Source of the DNA: Clavelina lepadiformis
Lineage: Eukaryota; Chordata; Ascidiacea; Aplousobranchia; Clavelinidae
Length of the DNA stretch: 64,000 nucleotides
Direction of reading: 5' to 3'
Assembly (NCBI RefSeq): GCF_947623445.1
Contig: NC_135248.1
Coordinates: 3,348,977-3,412,976, forward strand
Position numbers and translations under genes: made by a program. Of this stretch, positions 1 through 10,653 are shown one piece after another (position 1 is the stretch's first letter; each line of letters starts with the position of its first letter). The notes beneath the pieces were generated by a model. The model saw nothing but the letters and a program-made list of their open reading frames with translations, did not search any database and was not told the origin of the DNA.

Positions 1-603
1 CTTAATTCGGACACCGGATAACCCGGACAACCGCTTTATTCGGCCAAAATGCTCGGGAACGGAACAAAAGTAAAAATTGAACGTAAAAAACTCCCGTTAA
101 TTTGGACAATTCTCCGCTTAATTCGGACACAGGTTCGCAATTCCTATCGTCAGGTTATGACACAATAATCAGTACTTCGTTCGTTTTAACACAAGATGCA
201 ATTGCGTTATGAGTGATTATGGTGAAACAATGACGATCTATGCAGTAATAATCGACAATGAACTCATATAAGGCCGTTCCAGCTTCATAGTCGCTTTTAC
301 TTCGGTACAATTGCGTCCATCTTGTAGAACAGAATGGTACAGAAAAGTTTAGCAGAAAAAGTGAAATTGCTCACTAAAGTAAACGAAGACGTTTTATGCA
401 ATCAGTGCCAATTACTGCAGTATAGCGCAGCTGCAATTCATTTATTACGCAACAGTACAGTATTTTAAATGCGTTGTCTGCCTTTACGCATGACCATGAA
501 ACGAACAATTGATTTTCCGCTTAATTCGGACAAAGCCGTTTCTTCGCTTAATTCGGCCAAAAGTGAGCGGAACCAAAGTGTCCGAATTAAGCGGATTCGA
601 CTG
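1..603. mobile_element. Short non-autonomous DNA transposon, pogo-like terminal repeats
   Basis: The right end (about 578-603) is an inverted copy of the left end at position 1 (core cttaattcggacac), and is followed by TA at 604-605. The left terminus is cut off by the window start, probably by about a dozen bases. Further direct copies of the same core lie inside at 114-130, 517-534 and, diverged, 92-109 and 545-560, like subterminal transposase-binding sites. No transposase ORF is present, so this looks like a deletion derivative or MITE. The TA duplication and terminus suggest a pogo/Tc1-type element; that family call is inference. Confidence 0.6.
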
Positions 604-727
604 TATATCATCCAAACCAACTGTTCTTTGTTTTTGCATCAAAAATCAAACATAGGCTTGATATTTTCTTAAAATGGAAAATTCTGTATCTGAATAACTA
701 AGTGTCATTTTTTTAAAAGTATAAAAT

Positions 728-1860
728 ATGATGCAGCTCTTAAGTCAACGTTTACTAAGATTGACAATCCGGCTGTCCTCAGAAAAACAGACATTGTCAA
801 AACACTTGCCTTGTTTGATTCGACAACCTCTGAAAACATTTCTTCCTGAGCCCATACAACTCAATAAAACCTATTTTTCACAAACAACTTTCATAAGATC
901 AAATGATGTTGCACAAAATCGCCACCGTGACAGCATATGTCGGTATTTGGTAACTTTACCACCCAAAAGATCACGCAACATGCCAAAGGGAAGTCCGATT
1001 AGGTGGGAAATTGTGATGGTTCTGGTCGCGGTTGGCACTGTATTGATCCTATTAATGAAACATTACAAGAGCAATAAAGAACAGAAGCTTGACATGGATA
1101 CGATTCGCTCATATGGTAAGCCACTGCTTGGTGGTGACTTTGAACTCGTAAACCAAGATGGGGAACCTACAGGCAACAAAGATTTCCTTGGGAAATGGAT
1201 TTTGATATACTTTGGTTTCACACATTGTCCCGATATTTGTCCAGAGGAATTGGAGAAAATGGGGAATGTAGTTGACATTGTTAATAGGGAAGATTTTATT
1301 CCTGATTTGCTTCCCGTGTTTATCAGCATTGACCCTGAAAGAGACACTACGGAAGCCGTGAAAACATACATTTCTGTTAGTTTTTAGCACTAAAATGTTA
1401 TGTAATCAGTTATGTGATTGGAAACTAGTAAAACAATGAACTTTAACTCTTTTTAGTTTTAGTTTTTAAGAGCCTAAATTTGTTTTTATAAAGATTTAGT
1501 TTTAAGGTTTAAATACTATTAATATAGCATTTATGATTTTACATAATAAAGCAAATCAGTCCAATGCCATGGACTTCAACCATTTCATTTATATAACAGG
1601 AATTTCATCCTGACATGGTTGGACTGACAGGAACAAGAGAACAGGTGGACCAAGCATCAAGAGCCTTTCGAGTCTACTACTCTGCCGGTCCAAAGGACAA
1701 TGACGATGATTACTTGGTAGATCATACTGTAATCATGTATCTTGTTGATGATAAGGGCGAGTTTTGTGAGTATTTCGGTCAAACTAAATCTGCTGGTGAA
1801 ATTGCTTCTACTATAACAGCAACTATGGTCAAGTCATTGGGTGTCAATGCTATGAAATAA
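728..1860 (+). CDS. SCO1: SCO1/SCO2-type cytochrome c oxidase copper chaperone (2 exons)
   Basis: Exons 728-1375 and 1600-1860 join in phase 0 (donor GTTAGT, acceptor AACAG) to give about 302 residues, the normal SCO1 length. The N-terminus is rich in Arg/Ser/Leu and lacks acidic residues, as in a mitochondrial presequence. A single membrane segment follows (about residues 95-115), then the thioredoxin-like domain with the copper ligands Cys167 and Cys171 (CPDIC) and His258 (VDHT). SCO proteins sit in the mitochondrial inner membrane and deliver copper to the CuA site of COX subunit II. Two ATGs are adjacent (728 and 731); either could be used. The start lies about 10 nt after a T-rich stretch ending in AG. 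A polyadenylation signal AATAAA is at 1893-1898. Invertebrates usually have one SCO gene, so SCO1 versus SCO2 is not decided. Confidence 0.93.
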
Positions 1861-1892
1861 AATTTTTCTGATTTTTAACAAAATTTGTTGCC

Positions 1893-1898
1893 AATAAA
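1893..1898 (+). terminator. Polyadenylation signal of the SCO gene
   Basis: A canonical AATAAA lies 33 nt after the SCO1 stop codon and runs into an A-rich stretch. It is consistent with a very short 3' UTR. Confidence 0.6.
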
Positions 1899-3321
1899 AA
1901 AAAGTGTCACTTTAGTAGTGATTTTCTTATAAAAACGCTCCATTCATTTGTTTTGATGTGTTCAAATATACATTACATCATATCTTACGGTAATGTGACA
2001 GATAGAAATGCCACATGGAAATTGAAAAATGTTTAAACTACTAAAAAACAATTATGTGACAAATGGTTCTGTTTCAAGTAAATTCTATAACTATCTAATT
2101 AGATCTGCAACGCAAGTAAAACCTACAACAATGTAGGCAATTTCTGTGTCTAATAATAATTAATATGACTTTTGTGTATTCTTGCTGGTCTCAAACAGTT
2201 TGACTATTACCAGTACTGCTATTTTGCATACAAATATCTTAGGAGGATTGCTATGGGTTCCAAAACACATCACACCTCATCCATTGCTGGGGTGTCAAAA
2301 TACATTGGACCACTGTAAAGTCATTTTCATACAACAAGCAGATATGTATTTTACTCTAAATACGAATGACAACAAAAATAATAGGTAATCAGCAGGAAAT
2401 ACAGAAGTAGTACACAGCAACGTTCAAATTTACAGCAGCAAAGATTTATTTGTAGCATCATAACAGTTTCATTGCATAGATTTATCTATAACAGCACTAT
2501 GTATCCAATGTGAAAAGGGAGTTGCACAAATAACAGTTTCATAATGACAAACCAAATATGTTATCTCATTTTGACAAAAGCTTGAGGGAAGTTAAGATCA
2601 CAAACCAAGTGGTGCATTGCTGTGTCACAATGATCAAAGACAAACAATATATTTTTTCCATGATTATTCAAAATCAATCAAAATATATTTAAAGCGTTTA
2701 TGCAAATGTAAGATACTGCATTATCTTTGCAATTATCATATTATTTAAATACTATAAGAAAAAAACCCACCAGTATAGCTAATTGGTGCTACTTTACCCT
2801 ATTGTTTAATTATGTACTGCTGTAACAGTTGTTACCACATTTAAGGTGATATAAATAATTTCATTATACAAACTTTGAGAACAGAAATCAATGATCGCAC
2901 ATAAATTTGCATGACACAAACAAGACATGCTATTCCAACCACACAATCAAATGCTGTACAAATAATTTGCAATATGTTCACAGTAAATACAAAAAGGTAA
3001 TAATCATTTGGACGGATTTAGTGCGAAATGGTTTCTAAAATATTGTCACAACGTTCTAACTAAATAGGTTAAGTACCACAGTGTCCATTAATGAGGTTAT
3101 GCTACTGTTAATGGGTGTAACCAAAATTGCAATATTAAGAAAATGGTGGCAAGCAACTGCGTACAATCGAACATCGATGAAGATATTAATCAAGAGATGA
3201 ATGATATTAGTTTGAGTAGTTAAAAAGTTTTAAATCATTACAAAAAAGATGATGATTTTGGCAAGAAACAACAATCTATAACCCAAAAAAAACACTGGTA
3301 TCCATAGGTCTTTCAGCAAAA
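1899..3321. other. Convergent intergenic region without a recognisable gene
   Basis: This AT-rich stretch lies between the 3' ends of SCO1 (plus) and the SEC14/spectrin gene (minus). It has only short ORFs without family resemblance, and no clear repeat was seen. It probably holds the 3' UTR of the minus-strand gene. Confidence 0.5.
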
Positions 3322-4938
3322 TTACAATGCGTGCATGTTTAGCCTTTCATACTGTTTACCAAAACTTTTGTGACCATCCATGTGTGACTTCCATTCAGTG
3401 ATTGATTTTCTGTTCTCATCAGTCAACAGGCAGCCAGCAGTGCAGCCTTGTAGCAAAACCGAACATCGGTAGACCAGCAGCCGGGCTTGACAACGTACCT
3501 CACAGTCGCCAATGCTGTTTAGGCTTTCATGAACACTCATCAGGTTACTCATATTTAGTTTAATTTCAGTCAAAGTTCCATTCAGAGTTTCTTTGTAGCG
3601 AGTATCATCACAAAGGATTTCAGCATTAATTTTTTTTAGTGATTCTTGGTAAAATTTCCACATTTTGGAAAATATTATGTCTCCTTCTTCCAAAGAAGAC
3701 GGGAAAATTGCATTTTTAAAACATTTTTCTATTAACTGAAAGAAGTCATTCTTGCACTTTGTCGAAGGAACAAAACTTCTGTTTTCCTTGAGTTCAAATT
3801 CAGTGTTGTTGGAACTAAGAGACAGTCTTTTTGCTAAGTCTGATCTGTTTAGAGTATTTACCTCGTTCACAATATTGCATCCTTCAACTTTTGCAAAAAG
3901 TAATTCTTTGTATAACTCCTTTGGAAACTTATATTTTGCTGTAACAGAACCCATGCGGTTTGCTTGCTGTCCACCAACTAACTTCACTTCCAAACTATTC
4001 ATCCTTTCAGTTGACATCTTGACCTTTTTTTCGAAGTTTTGTACCTCTATAGCAGATTTTATGTGTTCATCAAATTCATTCCATTTAAACGTTAGCTTTT
4101 GCTCAAGGTTGGTCAGCCTTTGCAACATGTTAAGAGTGGATGCTTTGGCGTGTTTAAACACTGGCTTTCCTTCCATGGCTGAAAAGAGCGGGGCGGAATC
4201 TGGATAACAAAACACACTCATAAGCTGACAGCACTGATTTAAAAATGAATCCAAGTTAATCGTCTTTCGCTCTTCGTAGTACCATTTCTTAGTAGATGCT
4301 TGATATGCGGATGCAAGAACAGTATTCAGCAGCTCTTCGTTTCGCTTTTTCTCCAATGCGGTTAACAATGCGACAGTTTTCTGCTCCACATTCTTTGCAA
4401 GTGTCTGCAGTTTTTCTATAACTGTTCTTATGTGTATCCAGGCGTAAAGGTTAAATGACAGATGACCTTCGCAGTCAATAGTAAACATGCTCTTGTCGGC
4501 TACCTCACACAAATGATCAACGTCATTGAGCACAGTGTACTGCACCTTTATGGTTTTGTCCAACCTGCCTTTGTGTTTCTTGCCTGTAAAAGCAAGCCAT
4601 TTCAACCTCATGCTGCTGTTGTTATTGGACAACGTCTTGAACAAATAAAAGTGAAACAGGTTGTCTGTGTTGACTTGAAACATATTGAGGCCCTGAATGA
4701 CAACCTCTGGCACGCCTTTGCATGCATTGCGAAAGTCAGCAATGACAGCTAGCTTGGTGGTGCCATGTAGCTCTTCTGTTACTTTTGAGTAATAAATGAG
4801 CAGATTACAGACTTTGGCTTGGGTCGGCTGAGCATCTTTTGTTGGGGTGTAACTGGAAGGAAAATAAACAATTGGGTAACCCAGCTTAGTAATTCCAGAT
4901 AGGAGAGCTATGCCGCTTGATAAAATATCGGGAACCAT
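3322..4938 (-). CDS. SEC14 (CRAL-TRIO)-like plus spectrin-repeat protein, single exon
   Basis: One uninterrupted frame; the first ATG is at 4938, giving about 538 residues. The frame stays open to 4971 without another ATG and is preceded by an in-frame stop inside a TTCTAG that could be a splice or trans-splice acceptor. The first ~150 residues resemble the CRAL-TRIO-type module of MCF2, PLEKHG4 and SESTD1 (a pattern of PIVYFP, a long amphipathic stretch, and GHLSFNLYAWIHIRT matching the MCF2 segment before its spectrin repeats). The remainder is helical and spectrin-like. No DH/PH RhoGEF domain follows before the stop, so the architecture is closest to SESTD1. Those proteins bind phospholipids and scaffold membrane or cytoskeletal partners. 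The family call rests on remembered similarity and is moderate; orthology is unproven. The next upstream gene on the same strand is TRAF3IP1, about 570 bp away. Confidence 0.62.
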   Translation of the reverse strand: MVPDILSSGIALLSGITKLGYPIVYFPSSYTPTKDAQPTQAKVCNLLIYYSKVTEELHGTTKLAVIADFRNACKGVPEVVIQGLNMFQVNTDNLFHFYLFKTLSNNNSSMRLKWLAFTGKKHKGRLDKTIKVQYTVLNDVDHLCEVADKSMFTIDCEGHLSFNLYAWIHIRTVIEKLQTLAKNVEQKTVALLTALEKKRNEELLNTVLASAYQASTKKWYYEERKTINLDSFLNQCCQLMSVFCYPDSAPLFSAMEGKPVFKHAKASTLNMLQRLTNLEQKLTFKWNEFDEHIKSAIEVQNFEKKVKMSTERMNSLEVKLVGGQQANRMGSVTAKYKFPKELYKELLFAKVEGCNIVNEVNTLNRSDLAKRLSLSSNNTEFELKENRSFVPSTKCKNDFFQLIEKCFKNAIFPSSLEEGDIIFSKMWKFYQESLKKINAEILCDDTRYKETLNGTLTEIKLNMSNLMSVHESLNSIGDCEVRCQARLLVYRCSVLLQGCTAGCLLTDENRKSITEWKSHMDGHKSFGKQYERLNMHAL

Positions 4939-4971
4939 TCCTTCTGCAGAATCTTTCTCTGCACCCACAAC

Positions 4972-5505
4972 CTAGAACATCAACCACAGACAGCCTGGGC
5001 AACAACCTGTTTCACCTATTTACAACAAATACAAAAACAATGTTATACTTTTTATTTTAGTACAAAAATAGCAAAAAAACTAAATACAGTGTATATCTCT
5101 GACAGATTACTGAAACTAGTCGTAAAAAACTAAATTTTGTGCAACCCCAAAATGTAGAACCACTACGTACTATTGATCTAAACATATATACAACACAAAT
5201 GGCATCGAAAAGGGAAACTCAAATCAATGGCATGTTGTACAAATTAGTGTGAAAGGTTATACAGAAGTTTAAAAATGAATATCAACATAAGCAAATAGAA
5301 AACGTTCTAACAGTGTTTGGTTTTGCTTAATTTATATGTAAATAATTTAAAACAAATAGAAATATTTTTGAACAATTAACAACTTTGTCAAAATAATGAA
5401 AAACTTTCAGCTAAAAGACAGGGTAACTTCATTAAACTCAGAAAAATTTATCAAAAAAATTACAATCAAATTCATATCATGCACAAGTTATGCCTGATAG
5501 CACAC
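4972..5505. other. Short spacer between two same-strand single-exon genes
   Basis: AT-rich, with no coding potential seen. On the minus strand it should hold the 3' UTR of TRAF3IP1 (a possible AATAAA on minus around 5049-5054) and the 5' region of the SEC14/spectrin gene. Confidence 0.4.
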
Positions 5506-7179
5506 TTAAGATTGCGTTGCCACAGCAACAACCATTTTTTTTATTTTTTCATCATTTTTTATAATATTTGCTTTGGTAGCGGCCATTCTGTTGCGATATG
5601 AAGCAATACTTTGATCCAATTCCTGCAGTTCAAGGTTAAGAGGTTCAATATTATTCTGTGTGACAGTTTCCTCCTCTTTAAGCTTTATTGCATGCTGTTT
5701 ATTTTCATTATTCCAAAACTTTAATTCATTCTGCATCGCATCCATGTCCTCCTGGATGTAGTCGATGATCTTTGCCAAAGGAGCAGCGCTCTGGCAGAGT
5801 TTCTGGACAGAATTCCTCAGCTGATCTATCTCTTTCATAATCATCTGCCTCTCTTTTTGTTGCTGGGCAGTGGCCACTTTCGATCTCTGTATTTCAGTGT
5901 GTTTTTGTTTACCACCCTGTTGTCCTGCTGCCGCATACTCCCACTCTTTTTTTGTCTTCAAAATTTCTGTAACCAGATGACCTGGAGTCTTGTCCTCGTC
6001 CTCATCATGAGCGGCATCATTACCATTGACATCTGGTACTGTTGAAGCTTCGAAGTCTGGAACATTATTCTCTTCAATAACAAACTGCTCATCGTCATCT
6101 GATGGTGTGGTGTCCTGATCCCGGTCAACAATAATTGGTGCAGTACGCTGCTGTCCACCACTATCAATTCTCCCTTCAACTGAAGATTCCTTTTGTTTCC
6201 GCACTCTAGGAGCTGCAGGTCTGGCACTTGGTGGACGGGCAAGTTTTCGAGGAGCAGTTGTATTTGGATCCGGACTATCAGCTTGACCATCAGGATCAGC
6301 AGTCCTAGATGTTGCTGGTCTTCGTCTTTGGCCTTTTGCAGAAGCAGGTCTTGGTGCTCTGGTAGGAGCATTGCTCTCTGCACCCTCTACTGTCTCCCTG
6401 GAACTGGGATCTTGGTTAAGATTTTGTGAGTCTACATCTCCTTCATCTCCTGGCTTTGATGGAGTGGATCCTTCTTCTTCCTCCTCCTGTTGTCTCTTGT
6501 CACGATGTTTGCTTCGCCGATCACGATCTTTGCGTCCATGGCTCGCCTCTTCTCCTTCTGGAGGTTCTTTATTCTTCTCGGAGCTTTGCTCTCGATCCTT
6601 CCTCCTGCCTGAAGAGGAACGGTGTCTTTTGTCTGCGCTTCTTTCCCGCTTACCATCGGAAGAGCGATCATGTTTGCTCCTCTTCTCGGTCGGAGCTTCT
6701 CTCTGATCACTGCTGCCATCTGACTTTTTTGAACCAGACGGTGGCTTTTCACGGCCGCCACCACCACGTCCTTGTTTCATTGTTTTACCGCCTAAAATCA
6801 TTTCCACAGCGTCGACTGAAGATAGCTTTTTGCGAATACATCTTGCCATAGACTGTAAAAGTTCATTGGAATTCTCTGGCTCATGCCCAGCTATTATCTT
6901 TGATGGACGAGCTGATAAAGTATTACCACCAACCAAAGTTACGCAGTCAATAACTTTTTGCAAGAAGTTAATTTTGTCTTCTTTTGCTGTCACATTCTTT
7001 GAATCCATTTCTTCATCAGTAAACAAACCCTTCATGAAACCGCTTGTTCGAATGACTTCCGTACAAATATCATGCAAAAATCGAAATGGTGGCTTACTTA
7101 AGAGTTTCTCTGTCAATGGTGGTTTTTTAATTATCTTTCCTAAAGTGTCTTGAGTTTTCTTGACAACTTCTGGATTCAT
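5506..7179 (-). CDS. TRAF3IP1: TRAF3-interacting protein 1 / intraflagellar transport protein 54, single exon
   Basis: A single 557-codon frame beginning MNPEVVKKTQDTLGKII, which matches the calponin-homology-like N-terminal domain of IFT54 (about residues 1-130). The middle (about 140-330) is a low-complexity Lys/Arg/Glu/Ser-rich linker, as in all family members. The C-terminal ~150 residues form the coiled coil that in known IFT54 proteins pairs with IFT20 and binds the IFT-B complex and microtubules. It acts in cilium assembly and is known in mammals as MIP-T3. Length is somewhat below human (about 690). The human gene has many introns; here the whole protein is in one exon with no frame damage. 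Upstream on minus, a pyrimidine tract followed by CAG sits about 20 nt before the ATG. Confidence 0.9.
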   Translation of the reverse strand: MNPEVVKKTQDTLGKIIKKPPLTEKLLSKPPFRFLHDICTEVIRTSGFMKGLFTDEEMDSKNVTAKEDKINFLQKVIDCVTLVGGNTLSARPSKIIAGHEPENSNELLQSMARCIRKKLSSVDAVEMILGGKTMKQGRGGGGREKPPSGSKKSDGSSDQREAPTEKRSKHDRSSDGKRERSADKRHRSSSGRRKDREQSSEKNKEPPEGEEASHGRKDRDRRSKHRDKRQQEEEEEGSTPSKPGDEGDVDSQNLNQDPSSRETVEGAESNAPTRAPRPASAKGQRRRPATSRTADPDGQADSPDPNTTAPRKLARPPSARPAAPRVRKQKESSVEGRIDSGGQQRTAPIIVDRDQDTTPSDDDEQFVIEENNVPDFEASTVPDVNGNDAAHDEDEDKTPGHLVTEILKTKKEWEYAAAGQQGGKQKHTEIQRSKVATAQQQKERQMIMKEIDQLRNSVQKLCQSAAPLAKIIDYIQEDMDAMQNELKFWNNENKQHAIKLKEEETVTQNNIEPLNLELQELDQSIASYRNRMAATKANIIKNDEKIKKMVVAVATQS

Positions 7180-7667
7180 CTTTAGATATCTGTCTTCGGG
7201 ACTGAAGGAACGAAAATGCTAGGGCTATTTAGTAATATACAATCATAAAAATAACCTACACAGCTTTGGTAATACAGAAATCATGAAAATGTTATCATCA
7301 AGCACAAACTTAAAACACGTCTATAGTCTTCATCATCTAATGTTGACAACTGAAATCTCTCTCTCTAACCGTTACGATTATTCAAATTAAACTAGCCTAA
7401 TGTATGTCACATTTGCAAATCTTTTTGACACAGGATTTATATTACAACTGCTATTGAACTGAATTACCAGATCTACAGCTGAGAAGTCAGTGTCCAGACT
7501 TGAAACTTTGATGTTTTGGAGGAGAAATCCTCAGTGCAACAAAGACCGTCCAAAAACATAAAAGTTCTGTGCATATTAGGGTAAGAAACAACAGCACCAT
7601 TACAAAGAAAATGAAGTGATTTTTACTTATTTTTAAAAACAATAAAAATATGCTGATTTCGAAAATG
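7180..7667. other. Intergenic, upstream of TRAF3IP1
   Basis: No gene or clear repeat seen. It should contain the promoter of TRAF3IP1 on the minus strand. Confidence 0.4.
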
Positions 7668-7781
7668 CAAAACTATCGAGCCTAGTATACAAGCGCACAA
7701 CCAGATGATGTCACCATTTGAGTAGCTGAGGCCTAGTATAAAAATGAACTATCTGCTACAAATAACCCCTCTGCTTTTATG
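7668..7781. repeat. Dispersed ~110-bp element, copy 1 (ggtctag family)
   Basis: Carries the family signature ctagtatacaagcgcacaa, then a gatgatgtcac block, then gagtagctg, a second ctagtata and ctgctacaaataaccc. It aligns along its length with 8222-8335 and over part of its length with 12120-12220, 28238-28342 and 47480-47575. It has no coding capacity. Confidence 0.65.
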
Positions 7782-8032
7782 TATCTTATTCGAATGATCC
7801 ATTCTATATCTTGTTTCCAATTTACTTACACTAACACGGTAACATCTTGCATGAAGAGGATCTGCTCTGGTGCAAAAACTTTTTATTTTACTTTTAGTAA
7901 TTTTACATCAACTGTTGAGCCAGATTATACAGATCCTGGGCAATTATGATATGCAGTAATATTTTTACGCAATGCTTATTCTGTTCCATGGTCGAAAGTG
8001 TGGAACCTGCAGAGTTAATATCAATACGCATG

Positions 8033-8236
8033 CCAGACCCCTACTGGAAAGTTTGCTTTTGTGCACCGGTACAACATTAAAATGTAATGCCAGAATTTGT
8101 TCCGTGCTGACGTAATACATATGCTATAATATAGAATATCGAGCGAAACGACATTCTGCACCAGAAAATTGGCACATAAGCCAACTTTCTTCACCACAAA
8201 AATCATCTGCCACATCATACAAACTTTCTGGGTCTA
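8033..8236. mobile_element. ~205-bp inverted-repeat MITE, copy 1
   Basis: The ends are inverted (ccagacccctactggaaagt at the left; aaactttctgggtctag at the right). The reverse complement aligns with 11884-12096, including a shared internal block agccaattttctgg. Its right end overlaps the start of the ggtctag-family copy at 8222-8335. There is no conserved ORF. Confidence 0.6.
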
Positions 8237-8335
8237 GTACAGGAGCGCACAACAAAATGACGTCAAAATTTGAGTAGCTGGGTTCTAGTATACAAATGAC
8301 CCTTCTGCTACAAATAACCCAACTTTTTGTATATC
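8222..8335. repeat. Dispersed ~110-bp element, copy 2 (ggtctag family)
   Basis: Same order of blocks as 7668-7781 in the same orientation: ggtctagtac, gcgcacaa, atgacgtca, gagtagctgggttctagta, ctgctacaaataaccc. It is fused to the right edge of the 205-bp MITE. Confidence 0.65.
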
Positions 8336-9608
8336 CATTCACCTCACCTAGCTGCCCATTTTTAACAAAAGGCTTCTTGATCTACCTTAGTCACTTCAAA
8401 TAATAAACAAATATAAATCTGTTGCTTCAAGCGCCAATTTACAATAAATAAACAAAGAACTAGCCTATATTCATAACATTTTATTCTTAAAAAAGCGACA
8501 GCAGATTTCTGCACTTATTTCAATATAATACACTGGGTACCGCTTACTGTTATGAGCCAAAACAAATAACCTATTGCTTTACATATTTTACCTACCTACA
8601 GTCCTAAGCCTACTAGGCCAAGTCCAAAAGTTGTGCTAGCGTGCCCTAACAACCAGTTATTTCCCTACTGCGATCAACGTTTTAATTTCTGTACATTTCT
8701 GATAAGAATTTGTGGTAACCGTCGCACACAACATAAACATCGGCCGACATGAGGTTTATTACCGCTGTTACGGGATTAACGCATGACGATTATAAAACCC
8801 TTTTTAAACCTTACAGAAACAATACGCAGGATTAACTTGGTAACTTGGTTCAAGTAAGTGTGCAGATATGTTTAATTATATTGTCCAAAGTATAAACATA
8901 TTGGCTAATCAGTAAATTTGTTTAAGTAGCTTGAGGTGGATTATAACAAGAGTTTAATGGTTACACGATTGCCTTAGAGAAAGCGACCGTGCTAATACAA
9001 GTTAACCTTAAGTTCTTCGTAAGTTAATCTTAAATAAAAAAAATCTACACAAATGTATTAAACAAAAACATTTTTATAATAATATTTAGTTTTTTACAAT
9101 ATCTCTTTGAACAGATGTGGGTAAATTTACATCAAAGGTATCTTTGGATAGCACCATAGCACTAGCACCATAGCACGGCCCATGGCCACTAGGCCTAAAC
9201 CTTTTTTAATTTTTTTTTTTTATTAACAACACAACAACAACAAGAAATAAATAAACAGTAAGGAATATAAAAATATTAATATACTAATAATAATATATAC
9301 TGTAAAAGAAATGGCAAAGCACAATTACAAAAATGCAAATCACAAGCATAGCAGGTAAGACCTCCATTTACTCGAACAGCGCCAGATTAGATAGGCTACT
9401 ATAACTTTAAGGTTAAGTTTAATTTGAAATGAACGTAGATTTAAGTAACCGTTACCTCGAGATACTTGCTCTGTAGCGATGAATAACGTCACGATGCGAT
9501 GATCGGATTTAACGCCGGGTACAACGTCATTTATTGTAACTTTTGGCAGCAGGTGCTGCGATATAAAAAAAAGTCTATCCTTGTCGCTGTAGGCCTATAC
9601 GGTCGTGT
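8336..9608. other. Intergenic AT-rich DNA with low complexity
   Basis: No gene seen. It contains a short tandem duplication of agcaccatagcac around 9151-9176, a poly-T/CAA-rich patch at 9205-9250 and AT-rich simple sequence to about 9310. Confidence 0.4.
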
Positions 9609-10029
9609 TTGAATAGGAGTAAATTTTTTCAATACGGATTTTTAGCCCCGAAAGCATCACAAACCATCAAAGACGCTACTTCTATGTGGTTGACCACGCA
9701 TGTCTGCGCTCGTTTATTAGAGTGGCGTCCAACTTTATCTAATGGATCGTTTATAGCTAAATTAAAATCACCGCCCATTACGCAGCTGTTTAAACGTATT
9801 TCATATAATGTTTGTACAAACAATTTCTCATAAAACTCAGGTACATCGTTATTTGGCCGGTACACATTAACCAATAGCCTATAATTGAGATATCGTCAAT
9901 ACCTACTTTTAGAATTTGGTTTCTTGCAAGGTTATCCGATAGAAATTTAACGTGCATGTAAGAAAGATCCTTAGAAAACATTGCACACTCTCCTTTGGAG
10001 TTAGGGCGCCCATGAGCCAAAACTGTCAA
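9609..10029 (-). pseudogene. LINE (non-LTR retrotransposon) endonuclease fragment, frameshifted
   Basis: Two overlapping minus frames (about 10029-9840 and 9874-9629) together read as part of an APE-type endonuclease: RPNSKGECAMFSKDL, then VNVYRPNN, then GGDFNLAINDPLDK with the conserved G-D-F-N of the catalytic core. The frame breaks around 9850-9880 and neither end has the rest of ORF2. No reverse transcriptase, UTR or poly(A) tail is visible. This is a dead, truncated copy. Confidence 0.7.
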
Positions 10030-10653
10030 CTCAACTTGTCAACTGAGTTATGTGTTTTTTGCAATATTATGATGTTATACTTCTTGGATTTCAAAAAATG
10101 AAAAATAGATTTTTTTTAATTGGACATTGCAGTCCGCAAACATTAAATGAAGCAATTTTCAAGAAAGCCATTTGTGATCAAAATAAAAATTGAACTACAA
10201 CTATGACTTTTTGACTCTAATAGCTATATCAAACTCATATTTCAGTCTACATTGAAAGGAGTAGGCTATTTTTCATTTCTAGCAAAAGACTGGACACATA
10301 TAGCTTCACAATGGTGGCTAATAATTTTACAGCTACAGTTAGGGTTACTGCGGGATCACGTCAATTGACCGTGAAGGAGGACCTAGAGTAGTTCTCATTA
10401 ACTTATGCTGTCTTGAACAATGGGATGTCATGCAGTCTGCATATCATCTCGGTTCCAAATCATTAGGCTTTTATATAGCGTTGATCAAGATCATGCTTCG
10501 ATCACGCGATCTTCATGAGATCGTACTTGGTGCATGGCAATTAAGGATCCGCTTAAAACCTAGATCATGTGATCACAGTTTAAGCTTTAATCCTTGATCA
10601 AGATGATCTGCAGTGGTGCATCCCACCCTAACAGTGCTACATTTACACTTGAA

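Noticed and set aside
6193-6851. Several long plus-strand ORFs opposite TRAF3IP1
   Set aside because: They are shadows of the Lys/Arg/Glu-rich linker on the other strand, with Ser/Cys/Leu-rich low-complexity products.
8124-8342. Protein-like similarity between short ORFs at 8.1-8.3 kb (minus) and 11.8-12.1 kb (plus)
   Set aside because: The shared peptide arises because both lie in copies of the same MITE; frames and stops are not conserved.
10380-10620. A cluster of gatcaagatc / gatcatg words as a possible inverted-repeat element
   Set aside because: Copies are short, irregular and without consistent termini or target duplication.
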